Below, one piece after another: positions 56,999 to 64,000 of a DNA stretch of 64,000 bases. The translations under genes and the position numbers were made by a program. The notes beneath the pieces are model-generated. The model did no database searches, was not told the origin of the DNA, and saw only the letters and a program-made list of their open reading frames with translations. Source of the stretch: Acidobacteriota bacterium (GTDB taxonomy: Bacteria > Acidobacteriota > Vicinamibacteria > Vicinamibacterales > UBA2999); contig JAEUQR010000022.1 of the NCBI GenBank assembly GCA_016789705.1, positions 62,001 to 126,000 on the forward strand. Reading direction: 5' to 3'. Every line of letters begins with the position of its first letter. The first letter of the stretch is position 1.

Positions 56999-57004
56999 CA
57001 GTGT
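56999..57004 (-). promoter_or_regulatory. Internal -10 box before the TPR gene
   Basis: TACACT on the minus strand would place a start near 56992, giving a leader that includes AGGAG (56991-56987). This is an SD-led contrast to the leaderless genes nearby. Confidence 0.35.
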
Positions 57005-57035
57005 AGCGCGAAGCGCTCCGGGGGCGGGGTGCCCG

Positions 57036-59054
57036 TCAGTCGCCGAAGAAGCGTCGCACCTGCTCCATGTCGTAGGTGACCGGGGCCGGCGGCAGCGAGG
57101 CCAGGAAGCGGCGCCCGTAGCCCATCGAGCGGATGCGCGGATCGAGCACCGCCAGCACGCCGCGGTCGTTCCGGTGGCGGATGAGCCGCCCGAGCCCCTG
57201 CTGCAGGGCCAGGATGGCGAGCGGCACCTGATAGGCCTCGAACGCGCTCGCGCCCTGGGCGGCCAGCGCATCGATGCGCGCCGCCACGATCGGATCGCCT
57301 GGGGATGCGAACGGCAGCTTGTCGATGATGACCGCGCTCAGCTGGTCGCCCTGCACGTCCACGCCCTGCCAGAACGATGAGGTCGCGAAGAGCACGGCGT
57401 TCGGCGTGCGGCGGAACTCGGCGAGCAGCGTCGAGCGCGGCGCCGTGCCCTGCACCAGCACCGGATACTCCAGCTCGGGTTCGAGGCGCTGGACCACGGC
57501 CCGCATCGACGCGTAACTCGTGAAGAGCACGAAGGCGCGTCCGCGGGAGCAGCGCAGCAGTTGCCCGGCCTCCCAGGCCACCGCTTCGGTGTAGCGCTCC
57601 TCGCGGGGCAGCGGCATGCGACGCGGCAGGTAGAGCAGCGTCTGGCGGCTGTAGTCGAACTCCGAGGGCACCGACAGCACCGCGGCGTCTTCGAGGCCGA
57701 GCCGTTCCTTGATGTAGTCGAAGCGGCCCTCCACGGTGAGCGTGGCCGACGTGATGACGGTGGCGCGGCGCTGGCCGGTGACCAGGTCGCGCACGATCCG
57801 CGAGACATCGATCGGCGCCGCCCGCAACTGCACGGCGCGGCCTCTGACCTCGAGGAAGTAGACGTAGGCCGGATCGGCGCAGGCCAGCAGGAAGCGCAGG
57901 TCGTCCGCGAGGTCGCCGGCCCGGCGGGCCACCGCGGTCAGGTCGTCCGTGAGGGTGCCGTCGTCGCCCGCCTCACGCGGACGTGCGGTGGCAGCCAGCG
58001 CGCACGCGGCCTGCAGCCCATCGAGCGCGCCGGCGAGGTTCAGGCCCGTCGGCAGGTGATCGGCGAACCACTCGCGGGCCACGCGAAGCCGCTCGTCGCC
58101 GCGGCTCATGCGGGCGATGGCGAGGCCGCTGAAGAACGCGCGGGCGTGGTCCACGAGGCGTACCACCTCGCGCGAGGCGTCGTGCTTCGCCGTCGCGCCA
58201 GGTGCGACCACCGCCGCGCGCAGCGCCGCCTCGGCATCGCGTCCCAGGTCGTCGATGCGCAGGTTGCTGACGCCACGCCCGAAATACTGCGTGGCCACGT
58301 CCTCGAGTTGATGCGCTTCGTCCACGACGAGCTGCGGACACGACGGGATCACTTCACCGTAGGCGCTCTCGCGCACGGCGGCGTCGGCACAGAGCAGATG
58401 GTGGTTCACGATGACCACGTCGCTCTCCGCCGCCCGCTGGCGCATGCGCGTGACGAAACACTCGCTGTGCCGCGGGCACTCGCTCCCGAGGCAGGTGTCG
58501 GCCGTCGCCGACACCTCATGCCAGAGCGCCAGGTCTTCCGGCAGCTCGGCCAGCTCCGCGCGGTCGCCGGTGTCGGTCTTCGGCGCCCAATGTTCGATGA
58601 CCGGCAGGAACACGGCGTCCTCGGAGTTGAGCGCGCGGCCGCGCACCGCCTGACGCGAGCGGTATTCCTCGAACCGGTGCAGGCACAGGTAGTTTGCCCG
58701 GCCCTTCATGCAGGTGGCCGTGAAAGGGATGCCGAGCGCGCCGCGCAGCGCCGGCACGTCCTTCTCGAAAATCTGCTCCTGCAGGTTCTTCGTGCCGGTC
58801 GAGACGAGGACGCGGCGGCCGCTCAGCACCGCCGGCACCAGGTAGGCCATCGTCTTGCCGGTGCCGGTGCCGGCTTCTGCCATGAGCACGCCGCCTTCGT
58901 CGATGGTCTGCGCCACGGCCAGGGCCATGCGCCGCTGGCCGTCGCGGGGCTCGAACTGCGGCAGTGCCCGCGCCAGCGGGCCATCGGCTGCGAACGCGCG
59001 CGTTACCGCGTCGATGAGGTCGACGGCTTCCGGTACAGCGGGAACGTCTGACAC
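57036..59054 (-). CDS. dinG: DinG-family ATP-dependent helicase
   Basis: DinG-type XPD-like helicases unwind DNA 5'-3' and resolve R-loops or stalled forks. The 672-residue product has Walker [11 protein letters not shown] (59-68), an iron-sulfur cluster set Cys124, Cys188, Cys193 and Cys199, and DEAH (245-248). The later motifs are [22 protein letters not shown] and [12 protein letters not shown]. The N-terminus lacks the exonuclease domain of the Gram-positive variant. The only start consistent with the length is a GTG at 59054, which overlaps the glyA 3' end by 52 bases. A Cys-rich XPD-type cluster suggests oxygen or redox sensitivity. Confidence 0.9.
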   Translation of the reverse strand: MSDVPAVPEAVDLIDAVTRAFAADGPLARALPQFEPRDGQRRMALAVAQTIDEGGVLMAEAGTGTGKTMAYLVPAVLSGRRVLVSTGTKNLQEQIFEKDVPALRGALGIPFTATCMKGRANYLCLHRFEEYRSRQAVRGRALNSEDAVFLPVIEHWAPKTDTGDRAELAELPEDLALWHEVSATADTCLGSECPRHSECFVTRMRQRAAESDVVIVNHHLLCADAAVRESAYGEVIPSCPQLVVDEAHQLEDVATQYFGRGVSNLRIDDLGRDAEAALRAAVVAPGATAKHDASREVVRLVDHARAFFSGLAIARMSRGDERLRVAREWFADHLPTGLNLAGALDGLQAACALAATARPREAGDDGTLTDDLTAVARRAGDLADDLRFLLACADPAYVYFLEVRGRAVQLRAAPIDVSRIVRDLVTGQRRATVITSATLTVEGRFDYIKERLGLEDAAVLSVPSEFDYSRQTLLYLPRRMPLPREERYTEAVAWEAGQLLRCSRGRAFVLFTSYASMRAVVQRLEPELEYPVLVQGTAPRSTLLAEFRRTPNAVLFATSSFWQGVDVQGDQLSAVIIDKLPFASPGDPIVAARIDALAAQGASAFEAYQVPLAILALQQGLGRLIRHRNDRGVLAVLDPRIRSMGYGRRFLASLPPAPVTYDMEQVRRFFGD

Positions 59055-60292
59055 AGCGTCTCGACCTCGGCCTTCACCGTCGCGGCCACGGCGGCGTCGT
59101 CGGGTGCAGCGAGCACCCGCGCGATGAGATGTGCGATGACGCGCATCTCGGCCGCGCCCATGCCGCGTGTGGTCACGGCCGGCGTGCCGAGCCGCACGCC
59201 GCTTGCCACCATCGGCGGGTTGGTATCGAAGGGGATGGCGTTCTTGTTCACCGTGATGGCGGCGCGGCCCAGGGCCGCCTCGGCCACCTTGCCGGTGAGG
59301 CCCTTCGAGAACACGTCGAGCAGCACGAGGTGGTTGTCGGTGCCGCCGCTCACTATGCGGAAGCCGGCGCCGGCGAGTTCGGCGGCGAGCGTACGCGCGT
59401 TGTCGACGACACGCGCCTGGTAGGTGGTAAACCCCGGCTCGGCGGCCTGCCGGAAGCACACGGCCTTCGCGGCGATGATGTGCATCAGCGGACCGCCCTG
59501 CACGCCCGGAAAGAGCGCGCGGTCGATGTCCTTGGCGTGCGCCTGCCGGCACAGGATGAGTCCGGCGCGCGGGCCGCGCAGGGTCTTGTGCGTGGTGGTG
59601 GTCACGAAATCCGCGTGCGGCACCGGGCTCGGGTGCAGGCCGGCGGCGACGAGGCCGGCGATGTGGGCCATGTCGACCATGAAGAGCGCGCCGCAACTCT
59701 TCGCGATGGCGCTCATGCGCGCGAAGTCAATCGTACGCGGATAGGCGCTGGCGCCGGCGATGAGGAGCTTCGGCCGGTGAGTCTCGGCGAGGCGGGCGAC
59801 CTCGTCGTAGTCGATGCGCTCGTCGGCCTGACTGACGCCGTAGGGCACGATCGTGAAGTACTTGCCCGAGAAGTTGAGCGGGTGCCCGTGCGTGAGGTGG
59901 CCGCCGTGCGCCAGGTTCATGCCGAGGATGGTGTCGCCCGGCTTGAGCGTGGCGAGCAGCACCGCCATGTTGGCCTGCGCCCCCGAGTGCGGCTGCACGT
60001 TGGCGTGTTCGGCGCCGAAGAGCGCCTTCGCGCGTTCGATGGCCAGCGACTCGACCACGTCCACGTATTCACAGCCGCCGTAGTACCGCTTGCCCGGGTA
60101 CCCTTCGGCGTACTTGTTGGTCAGGACCGAGCCGGCCGCTTCGAGTACCGCCACGCTCACGAAGTTCTCGGAGGCGATGAGCTCGATCCCGGTTTCCTGG
60201 CGCTCTTCCTCGTGGGTGATGGCGGCGGCGACTTCGGGGTCGGCGCTGGCCAGGGCGCGGTGGAACAGGTCTCGTTCGGCGGAGTGGCTCAT
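59003..60292 (-). CDS. glyA: GlyA, serine hydroxymethyltransferase
   Basis: GlyA converts serine and THF to glycine and 5,10-methylene-THF, the main source of one-carbon units. The 429-residue protein has [34 protein letters not shown], the PLP motif [13 protein letters not shown] with catalytic Lys near residue 239, and [10 protein letters not shown]. It starts 26 bases after rpiB and overlaps dinG. No glycine riboswitch was seen upstream. The cyclodeaminase further down the same run feeds methenyl-THF into the same pool. Confidence 0.97.
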   Translation of the reverse strand: MSHSAERDLFHRALASADPEVAAAITHEEERQETGIELIASENFVSVAVLEAAGSVLTNKYAEGYPGKRYYGGCEYVDVVESLAIERAKALFGAEHANVQPHSGAQANMAVLLATLKPGDTILGMNLAHGGHLTHGHPLNFSGKYFTIVPYGVSQADERIDYDEVARLAETHRPKLLIAGASAYPRTIDFARMSAIAKSCGALFMVDMAHIAGLVAAGLHPSPVPHADFVTTTTHKTLRGPRAGLILCRQAHAKDIDRALFPGVQGGPLMHIIAAKAVCFRQAAEPGFTTYQARVVDNARTLAAELAGAGFRIVSGGTDNHLVLLDVFSKGLTGKVAEAALGRAAITVNKNAIPFDTNPPMVASGVRLGTPAVTTRGMGAAEMRVIAHLIARVLAAPDDAAVAATVKAEVETLCQTFPLYRKPSTSSTR

Positions 60293-60318
60293 GGAATGGG
60301 CACGCGGAAAAGACGGCC

Positions 60319-60780
60319 CTACGAGGCCGTCGTCGGATCACTGCGATCGTCGATGACGCCGATCTTGTCGACACGCTGCTGGTGCCGGCCGCCGGCAAAC
60401 GGCGTGTCGAGGAACGCCGCGACGATGCGTTCGGCCTCGTCGATGCCGGTGCGCCGCGCGCCCAGGGTGAGGACGTTCAGGTCGTTGTGTTCGCGCGCCA
60501 GCACGGCGCCGTCGACATCGACGATGACGGCCGCGCGCACGCCGCGCACCTTGTTGGCGGCAATCGCCATCCCCACGCCGCTGCCGCACACGAGAATGCC
60601 GCGGTCGGCCCGTCCGCTCGCGACCGCGTCGGCCACCTGCACGGCGTAGTCGGGATAGTCGACCGATGACGTGGAGGCGGTGCCGACGTCGTGCCAGGCG
60701 ACGCCCCGCGCATCGAGCGCGCGCTTGAGGGCTTCCTTCAATTCGAAGCCGGCGTGGTCGGCGCCGAGCGCGACGAACAT
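60319..60780 (-). CDS. rpiB: RpiB, ribose-5-phosphate isomerase B
   Basis: RpiB interconverts ribose-5-phosphate and ribulose-5-phosphate. The 153-residue protein has [26 protein letters not shown], the active-site Cys in [20 protein letters not shown], and the C-terminal [15 protein letters not shown]. The ATG at 60780 is preferred over a GTG at 60795 because the GTG lies inside the TACAAT -10 box. It is the first gene of the nine-gene minus-strand run. The product of glyA and this gene serve nucleotide synthesis together. Confidence 0.95.
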   Translation of the reverse strand: MFVALGADHAGFELKEALKRALDARGVAWHDVGTASTSSVDYPDYAVQVADAVASGRADRGILVCGSGVGMAIAANKVRGVRAAVIVDVDGAVLAREHNDLNVLTLGARRTGIDEAERIVAAFLDTPFAGGRHQQRVDKIGVIDDRSDPTTAS

Positions 60781-60786
60781 GCCGAG

Positions 60787-60796
60787 ATTGTACACT
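60787..60796. promoter_or_regulatory. Symmetric leaderless bidirectional promoter between rpiB and rlmI
   Basis: Minus-strand TACAAT (60792 to 60787) and plus-strand TACACT (60791-60796) overlap by two bases. Each ends exactly 6 bases before its start codon (rpiB ATG 60780, methyltransferase ATG 60803). Both messages would start at or next to the first base of the start codon. Confidence 0.65.
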
Positions 60797-60802
60797 AGCG
60801 GG

Positions 60803-61963
60803 ATGGCCGCTGTTTCGATCTCACCGCGTGGGGAAGCCCGTCTGCGTCACGGCCATCCGTGGATCTACCGTTCGGACGTCGATGCCGCCGGCGCCACCGG
60901 CGGTGAGGTCGTGACCGTGCGTGGCGCGCGCGACCGCGTGCTCGGACAGGCGTTCTTCAGCGACCGTTCGCAGATCGCGCTGCGCATGGTGACCCGCGAC
61001 GATCGCCCGGTGGACGAGGCGTTCTGGCGCGCCCGTCTCGCGGCGGCAATCGGTTTCCGCGCCTCGCTCGGCATCGACGCCAGCGCGTATCGCCTCGTCC
61101 ACGGCGAAGCGGATCTGCTGCCGTCGATCATCGTGGATCGCTACGCCGATGTGCTGGTCGTGCAGACGCTGTCGCAGGGGGCCGACCGCCTGCTGCCGGT
61201 GCTGACGCCGCTGCTCGTGGAACTGACCGGCGCCATCGGCGTCATCGAGCGCAACGATCCGCGCGTGCGTCAGCTCGAGGGACTCGAATCACGGGTGTCC
61301 GTGCTGCACGGTGCGGTGCCGGCGCGGGTCGCCGTGCACGAGGGCGCGGTCGAGTACGACGTGGACGTGCACGGCGGCCAGAAGACCGGGCTGTTCCTCG
61401 ACCAGCGCGAGAACCACGCCGCCGCCGCCGGCTACGCGCGCGGCCGCCTGCTCGATGCCTTCAGCTACCACGGCGGCTTCGCGCTGGCGCTCGCCGCGTC
61501 ATGTTCGAGCGTCGAGGCGCTGGATGTCTCGGCTGACGCGGTGGCGACGATTGCCTCGAACGCCGTCAAGAACCGGCTGCCGCACGTACGGGCCCGCGAG
61601 GCCAACGCATTCGACGAACTGCGCCGCCTCGAGAAAGCCGGTGCGCGCTACGAGACGGTCGTGCTCGATCCGCCGGCGTTCGCAAAGAACAAGGCGTCGG
61701 TGGAGAAGGCGCTGTCGGGGTACAAGGACATCAACCTGCGCGCGCTGCGCCTGCTCGAACCCGGCGGCATCCTCATCACGTGTTCCTGTTCCCACCACGT
61801 GAGCGAGGAGACCTTCGCCGAGGTCGTGCACGCCGCGGCGTCCGACGCCGGCAGCCTCGTCTCGGTGGTCGAGCAGCGCACGCAGGGGCGTGACCACCCG
61901 GTGCTGCTCGGCGTGCCAGAGACGAAGTACCTGAAGTGCCTGATTCTGCGAAAACTGGCCTGA
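60803..61963 (+). CDS. rlmI: RlmI-type 23S rRNA m5C methyltransferase
   Basis: RlmI methylates C1962 of 23S rRNA using SAM. The 386-residue product has an N-terminal PUA-like domain (AAVSISPRGEARLRHGHPWIYRSD), a central EEHAD-like domain with VHGEADLLPSIIVDRYAD, and a Rossmann methyltransferase with KTGLFLDQRENHA, LLDAFSYHGGFAL, VLDPPAFAKNKA and the CSCSHH catalytic-Cys motif. The stop is followed by a 173-base gap. It is divergent from rpiB with only 22 bases between start codons. Confidence 0.92.
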   Translation: MAAVSISPRGEARLRHGHPWIYRSDVDAAGATGGEVVTVRGARDRVLGQAFFSDRSQIALRMVTRDDRPVDEAFWRARLAAAIGFRASLGIDASAYRLVHGEADLLPSIIVDRYADVLVVQTLSQGADRLLPVLTPLLVELTGAIGVIERNDPRVRQLEGLESRVSVLHGAVPARVAVHEGAVEYDVDVHGGQKTGLFLDQRENHAAAAGYARGRLLDAFSYHGGFALALAASCSSVEALDVSADAVATIASNAVKNRLPHVRAREANAFDELRRLEKAGARYETVVLDPPAFAKNKASVEKALSGYKDINLRALRLLEPGGILITCSCSHHVSEETFAEVVHAAASDAGSLVSVVEQRTQGRDHPVLLGVPETKYLKCLILRKLA

Positions 61964-62085
61964 TTTAGCGCTCGGCGCCGCCCGGGTTGCCGGATGAATC
62001 GATGCAGTCTGACCGCTCGTTCCATGCGGCCAGGTGATGTCATGTGGCGCGCTGATGGAAGTGGAAATTTTCGCCGATATGCGGG

Positions 62086-62128
62086 TAAGATTCCCCACCC
62101 AGTCTCTGGCGTCTCACGTTTTTGGAGG
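62086..62128 (+). promoter_or_regulatory. -10 box and ribosome-binding site of the heme-copper monooxygenase gene
   Basis: TAAGAT (62086-62091) has TGGAAA 18 bases upstream as a weak -35. GGAGG (62124-62128) lies 8 bases before the ATG at 62137. This gene is therefore of the SD-led type. The rest of the 173-base gap holds nothing else I can support. Confidence 0.45.
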
Positions 62129-62136
62129 ACCGAGCA

Positions 62137-63486
62137 ATGACCTACGGTCAGTACCGTCCGCTTGCGGGCGCGTTTGCGATGACAGCGTTGATGGCCGTGC
62201 CCTCGTTCGCGCAGACTGCCGCGAACGCTCCGACGTTCACGAAGGACGTCGCGCCGATCTTCCAGGCGAAGTGCGAGTCGTGTCACCGGCCCGACTCGAT
62301 CGCGCCGATGTCGCTCGTCACCTACGAGCAGTCGCGTCCCTGGGCACGGTCGATTCGTGACCGTGTGCAGACGCGCAACATGCCGCCCTGGCACATCGAC
62401 AAGTCGCTCGGCATCCAGCACTTCGAAAACGACCGCTCGCTCTCGGACGCCGAGATCGACACGATCGTGAAGTGGGTGGCGGCCGGCGCGCCGAAGGGCG
62501 ACATGAAGGACATGCCGAAGGCCATCGAATGGCCCGTGAACGACGGCTGGAACTTCGAGAAGCTCTACGGCAAGCCCGACCTCATCATCAAGTCGCCTGC
62601 CTACACCCAGAAGGGCAACGCGATGGACGCCTGGTACAAGCCGGTGCAGGCCACGGGCCTCACCGAGGAGCGCTGGGTGCGCGCCATCGAGATGCGGCCG
62701 TCCACCGTGCCGGGCCGCAAGATCACGCACCACGCGCTGGCGCGCCTGCAGCAGGACGACGGCGAGACGGGCAACTCGGCCGCCCCCGGCGGCGACGATC
62801 CGGGTCCGGGCCTCTTCATGGAATGGGCCGTCGGCAAGCAGGGCGAGATCATGCGCGAGGGTTCGGGCAAGCTCATGAAGCCCGGCTCGAAGATCGTGTG
62901 GGACATCCACTATCACGCCGTCGGTGAGGACATCACCGACTCGGTCGAACTTGGCATCTACTTCTACCCGAAGGGCCAGGAGCCGAAGTTCCGCCAGACG
63001 CTGGCGCTCTTCAGCGGCATCACCGGCGGCAACCGCGCCCTCGACATCGCCCCGAACTCCCTGAGCGTGACCCAGGGCTTCCACGTGATGAAGAAGGCCG
63101 GTCGCGTCGAGAACTTCCAGCCGCACATGCACCTGCGCGGCAAGGCCATGTCGATGGAAGCGATTCTGCCCACCGGCGGCACGCAGATGCTCAGCCAGGT
63201 GAGTGACTACAGCTTCAACTGGCACACCAACTACGTCTATGCCGACGACGCGGCGCCGCTCCTGCCCAAGGGCACGATCCTCCGCATCACCTCGTGGCAT
63301 GACAACACGGCCGCCAACAAGAACAACCCCGATCCGAATCAGTGGGTGGGCTGGGGCGACCGCACCGTCGACGAGATGGCGCACGCGTGGGTGAACATCA
63401 CCTACATGGACGACGCCGACTTCAAGGTCGAGGTCGAGAAGCGCAAGGCGAAGACGGCGACCACCTCGGATCGTCAGCAGCAGTAG
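62137..63486 (+). CDS. Exported cytochrome c / PHM-type copper monooxygenase fusion
   Basis: The 449-residue product has a signal peptide (RPLAGAFAMTALMAVPSFAQ). A short cytochrome c domain with heme motif CESCH (Cys46, Cys49, His50) and an axial Met/His candidate in NMPPWHID follows. The rest matches the two-copper ascorbate-dependent monooxygenase fold: His198-His199 (ITHHALARL), His258/His260 (WDIHYHAVG), His330 and His332 (QPHMHLRGK), and Met414 in TVDEMAHAW. The spacings are close to peptidylglycine monooxygenase (CuH: HH and a third His about 60 residues on; CuM: HxH and a late Met). The heme may replace ascorbate as electron donor. A terminator follows. Confidence 0.82.
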   Translation: MTYGQYRPLAGAFAMTALMAVPSFAQTAANAPTFTKDVAPIFQAKCESCHRPDSIAPMSLVTYEQSRPWARSIRDRVQTRNMPPWHIDKSLGIQHFENDRSLSDAEIDTIVKWVAAGAPKGDMKDMPKAIEWPVNDGWNFEKLYGKPDLIIKSPAYTQKGNAMDAWYKPVQATGLTEERWVRAIEMRPSTVPGRKITHHALARLQQDDGETGNSAAPGGDDPGPGLFMEWAVGKQGEIMREGSGKLMKPGSKIVWDIHYHAVGEDITDSVELGIYFYPKGQEPKFRQTLALFSGITGGNRALDIAPNSLSVTQGFHVMKKAGRVENFQPHMHLRGKAMSMEAILPTGGTQMLSQVSDYSFNWHTNYVYADDAAPLLPKGTILRITSWHDNTAANKNNPDPNQWVGWGDRTVDEMAHAWVNITYMDDADFKVEVEKRKAKTATTSDRQQQ

Positions 63487-63525
63487 GCCGCCTGGCGGCT
63501 TCGCTGCACGGAACTACGGATCACG

Positions 63526-63560
63526 CGGGGGTGCTGTCGAAGGGCGGCACCCCCGTTTTC
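63526..63560 (+). terminator. Rho-independent terminator after the monooxygenase gene
   Basis: CGGGGGTGC (63526-63534) and GCACCCCCG (63547-63555) form an exact 9-base stem with a 12-base loop, followed by TTTTC. It separates the monooxygenase from the next gene. Confidence 0.85.
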
Positions 63561-63580
63561 TTGTGATGGAGTGGACGGCA

Positions 63581-64000
63581 ATGACTCGTTTCTTCTCGCT
63601 TCGTGCCATCGCCTCCGCCGCCGTAATCGCGGCGGCCGTGGCGCTCTCCCTGGCAGCGCCGGAGGGCCGGCAACTGCCGCTCGACGCCCTCAAGGACAGC
63701 GGCCAGCATGTCTATCCGGCGTTCGAGGGGTGGTATCAGAACGCCGATGGCAGCTATAACCTGCTGCTCGGGTACTTCAACCGCAACCAGAAGCAGACCC
63801 TCGACATCCCGGTCGGGCCCAACAACCGCGTCGAGCCCGGTGGTCCGGACCTCGGCCAGCCCACCCACTTCACGCCACGCCGCGGCTGGGGGGTATTCGC
63901 CATCAGGGTGCCGAAGGACTTCGGCAAGGACAAGCGCTTCACGTGGACGATCGTGGCCAATGGCAAGCCGGCGTCGGTGCCGGTGGGCCTCATTCCCGAT
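63581..64000 (+). CDS. Exported protein, 3' truncated by window end
   Basis: The 140 codons seen start MTRFFSLRAIASAAVIAAAV (signal peptide, cleavage near LAAPEG) and continue with a Tyr/Asn-rich part, AFEGWYQNADGSYNLLLGYF, then NRNQKQTLDIPVGPNNRVEP and RRGWGVFAIRVPKDFGKD. No stop occurs before the window edge. A GGAG box precedes the ATG. I do not know the family. It may be an envelope protein functioning with the monooxygenase upstream, although a terminator lies between them. Confidence 0.75.
   Translation, partial: MTRFFSLRAIASAAVIAAAVALSLAAPEGRQLPLDALKDSGQHVYPAFEGWYQNADGSYNLLLGYFNRNQKQTLDIPVGPNNRVEPGGPDLGQPTHFTPRRGWGVFAIRVPKDFGKDKRFTWTIVANGKPASVPVGLIPD

Noticed and set aside
59003-60318. 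Glycine or folate riboswitch upstream of glyA
   Set aside because: The rpiB-glyA gap is only 26 bases, with no aptamer-like structure.

Overview
The window is a dense 64 kb piece of a high-GC bacterial chromosome made almost entirely of housekeeping and metabolic genes. There are no gene-free gaps longer than about 270 bases, and I saw no rRNA, CRISPR array, prophage or complete insertion sequence. The organism looks diderm, because outer-membrane beta-barrels and an LpxR-type lipid A deacylase homologue are present. The mix of family types suggests Acidobacteriota, probably class Vicinamibacteria. These types include a DUF4159 protein, a cytochrome c/PHM-type copper monooxygenase fusion, a DivIVA-YggS cluster, a thrA fusion and a cobalamin-type radical SAM protein. 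This placement is inference from gene content, not from a marker comparison.

Layout. Positions 1-9.7 kb hold the division and cell wall cluster mraY-murD-ftsW-murG-murC-ftsQ-ftsA-ftsZ, tightly overlapping and without murB or ddl; mraY is cut by the window edge. Positions 9.8-13.6 kb hold a radical SAM gene, a small SpoVG-like gene, pgeF and a zinc-ribbon coiled-coil gene. Positions 13.7-19.2 kb hold hutH-hutG-hutU-hutF for histidine degradation. Positions 19.2-25 kb hold a possible envelope-lipid module: a beta-barrel, a 1218-residue exported phospholipase D-like protein and an LpxR-like deacylase. Positions 25-31.5 kb hold a DUF4159 gene, a CAU-anticodon tRNA, corA, thrA, an exported acyl-peptidase-type hydrolase and a 27-codon membrane micro-ORF. 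Positions 31.6-38.9 kb hold dnaG-rpoD, an acetylpolyamine amidohydrolase/histone deacetylase family gene, an atypical Cys4-containing SDR, a J-domain gene and a stand-alone Smr gene. Positions 38.9-49.6 kb hold mutS2, larB, a processive GT2 glycosyltransferase, an acetyltransferase, an N-acyl-D-amino-acid deacylase, an exported hydrolase, citrate synthase and two small genes. Positions 49.6-52.5 kb hold lepA-lepB and a small membrane protein gene.

Positions 52.6-60.8 kb form one minus-strand run of nine genes: rpiB, glyA, dinG, a TPR lipoprotein-like gene, yggS, divIVA, a DUF167 gene, hutI and a stand-alone formimino-THF cyclodeaminase. Together with the 13.7-19.2 kb locus this completes histidine degradation to glutamate through formylglutamate (HutH, HutU, HutI, HutF, HutG), and it adds a one-carbon link to glyA. 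Positions 60.8-64 kb hold an RlmI-type methyltransferase, a heme/copper monooxygenase and a truncated exported protein.

The most striking non-coding pattern is a TANNNT hexamer placed 6-10 bases before many start codons with no ribosome-binding site. This suggests widespread leaderless transcription. At two divergent gene pairs the two -10 hexamers overlap symmetrically. Several small palindromic elements are scattered between genes and one sits inside hutF.
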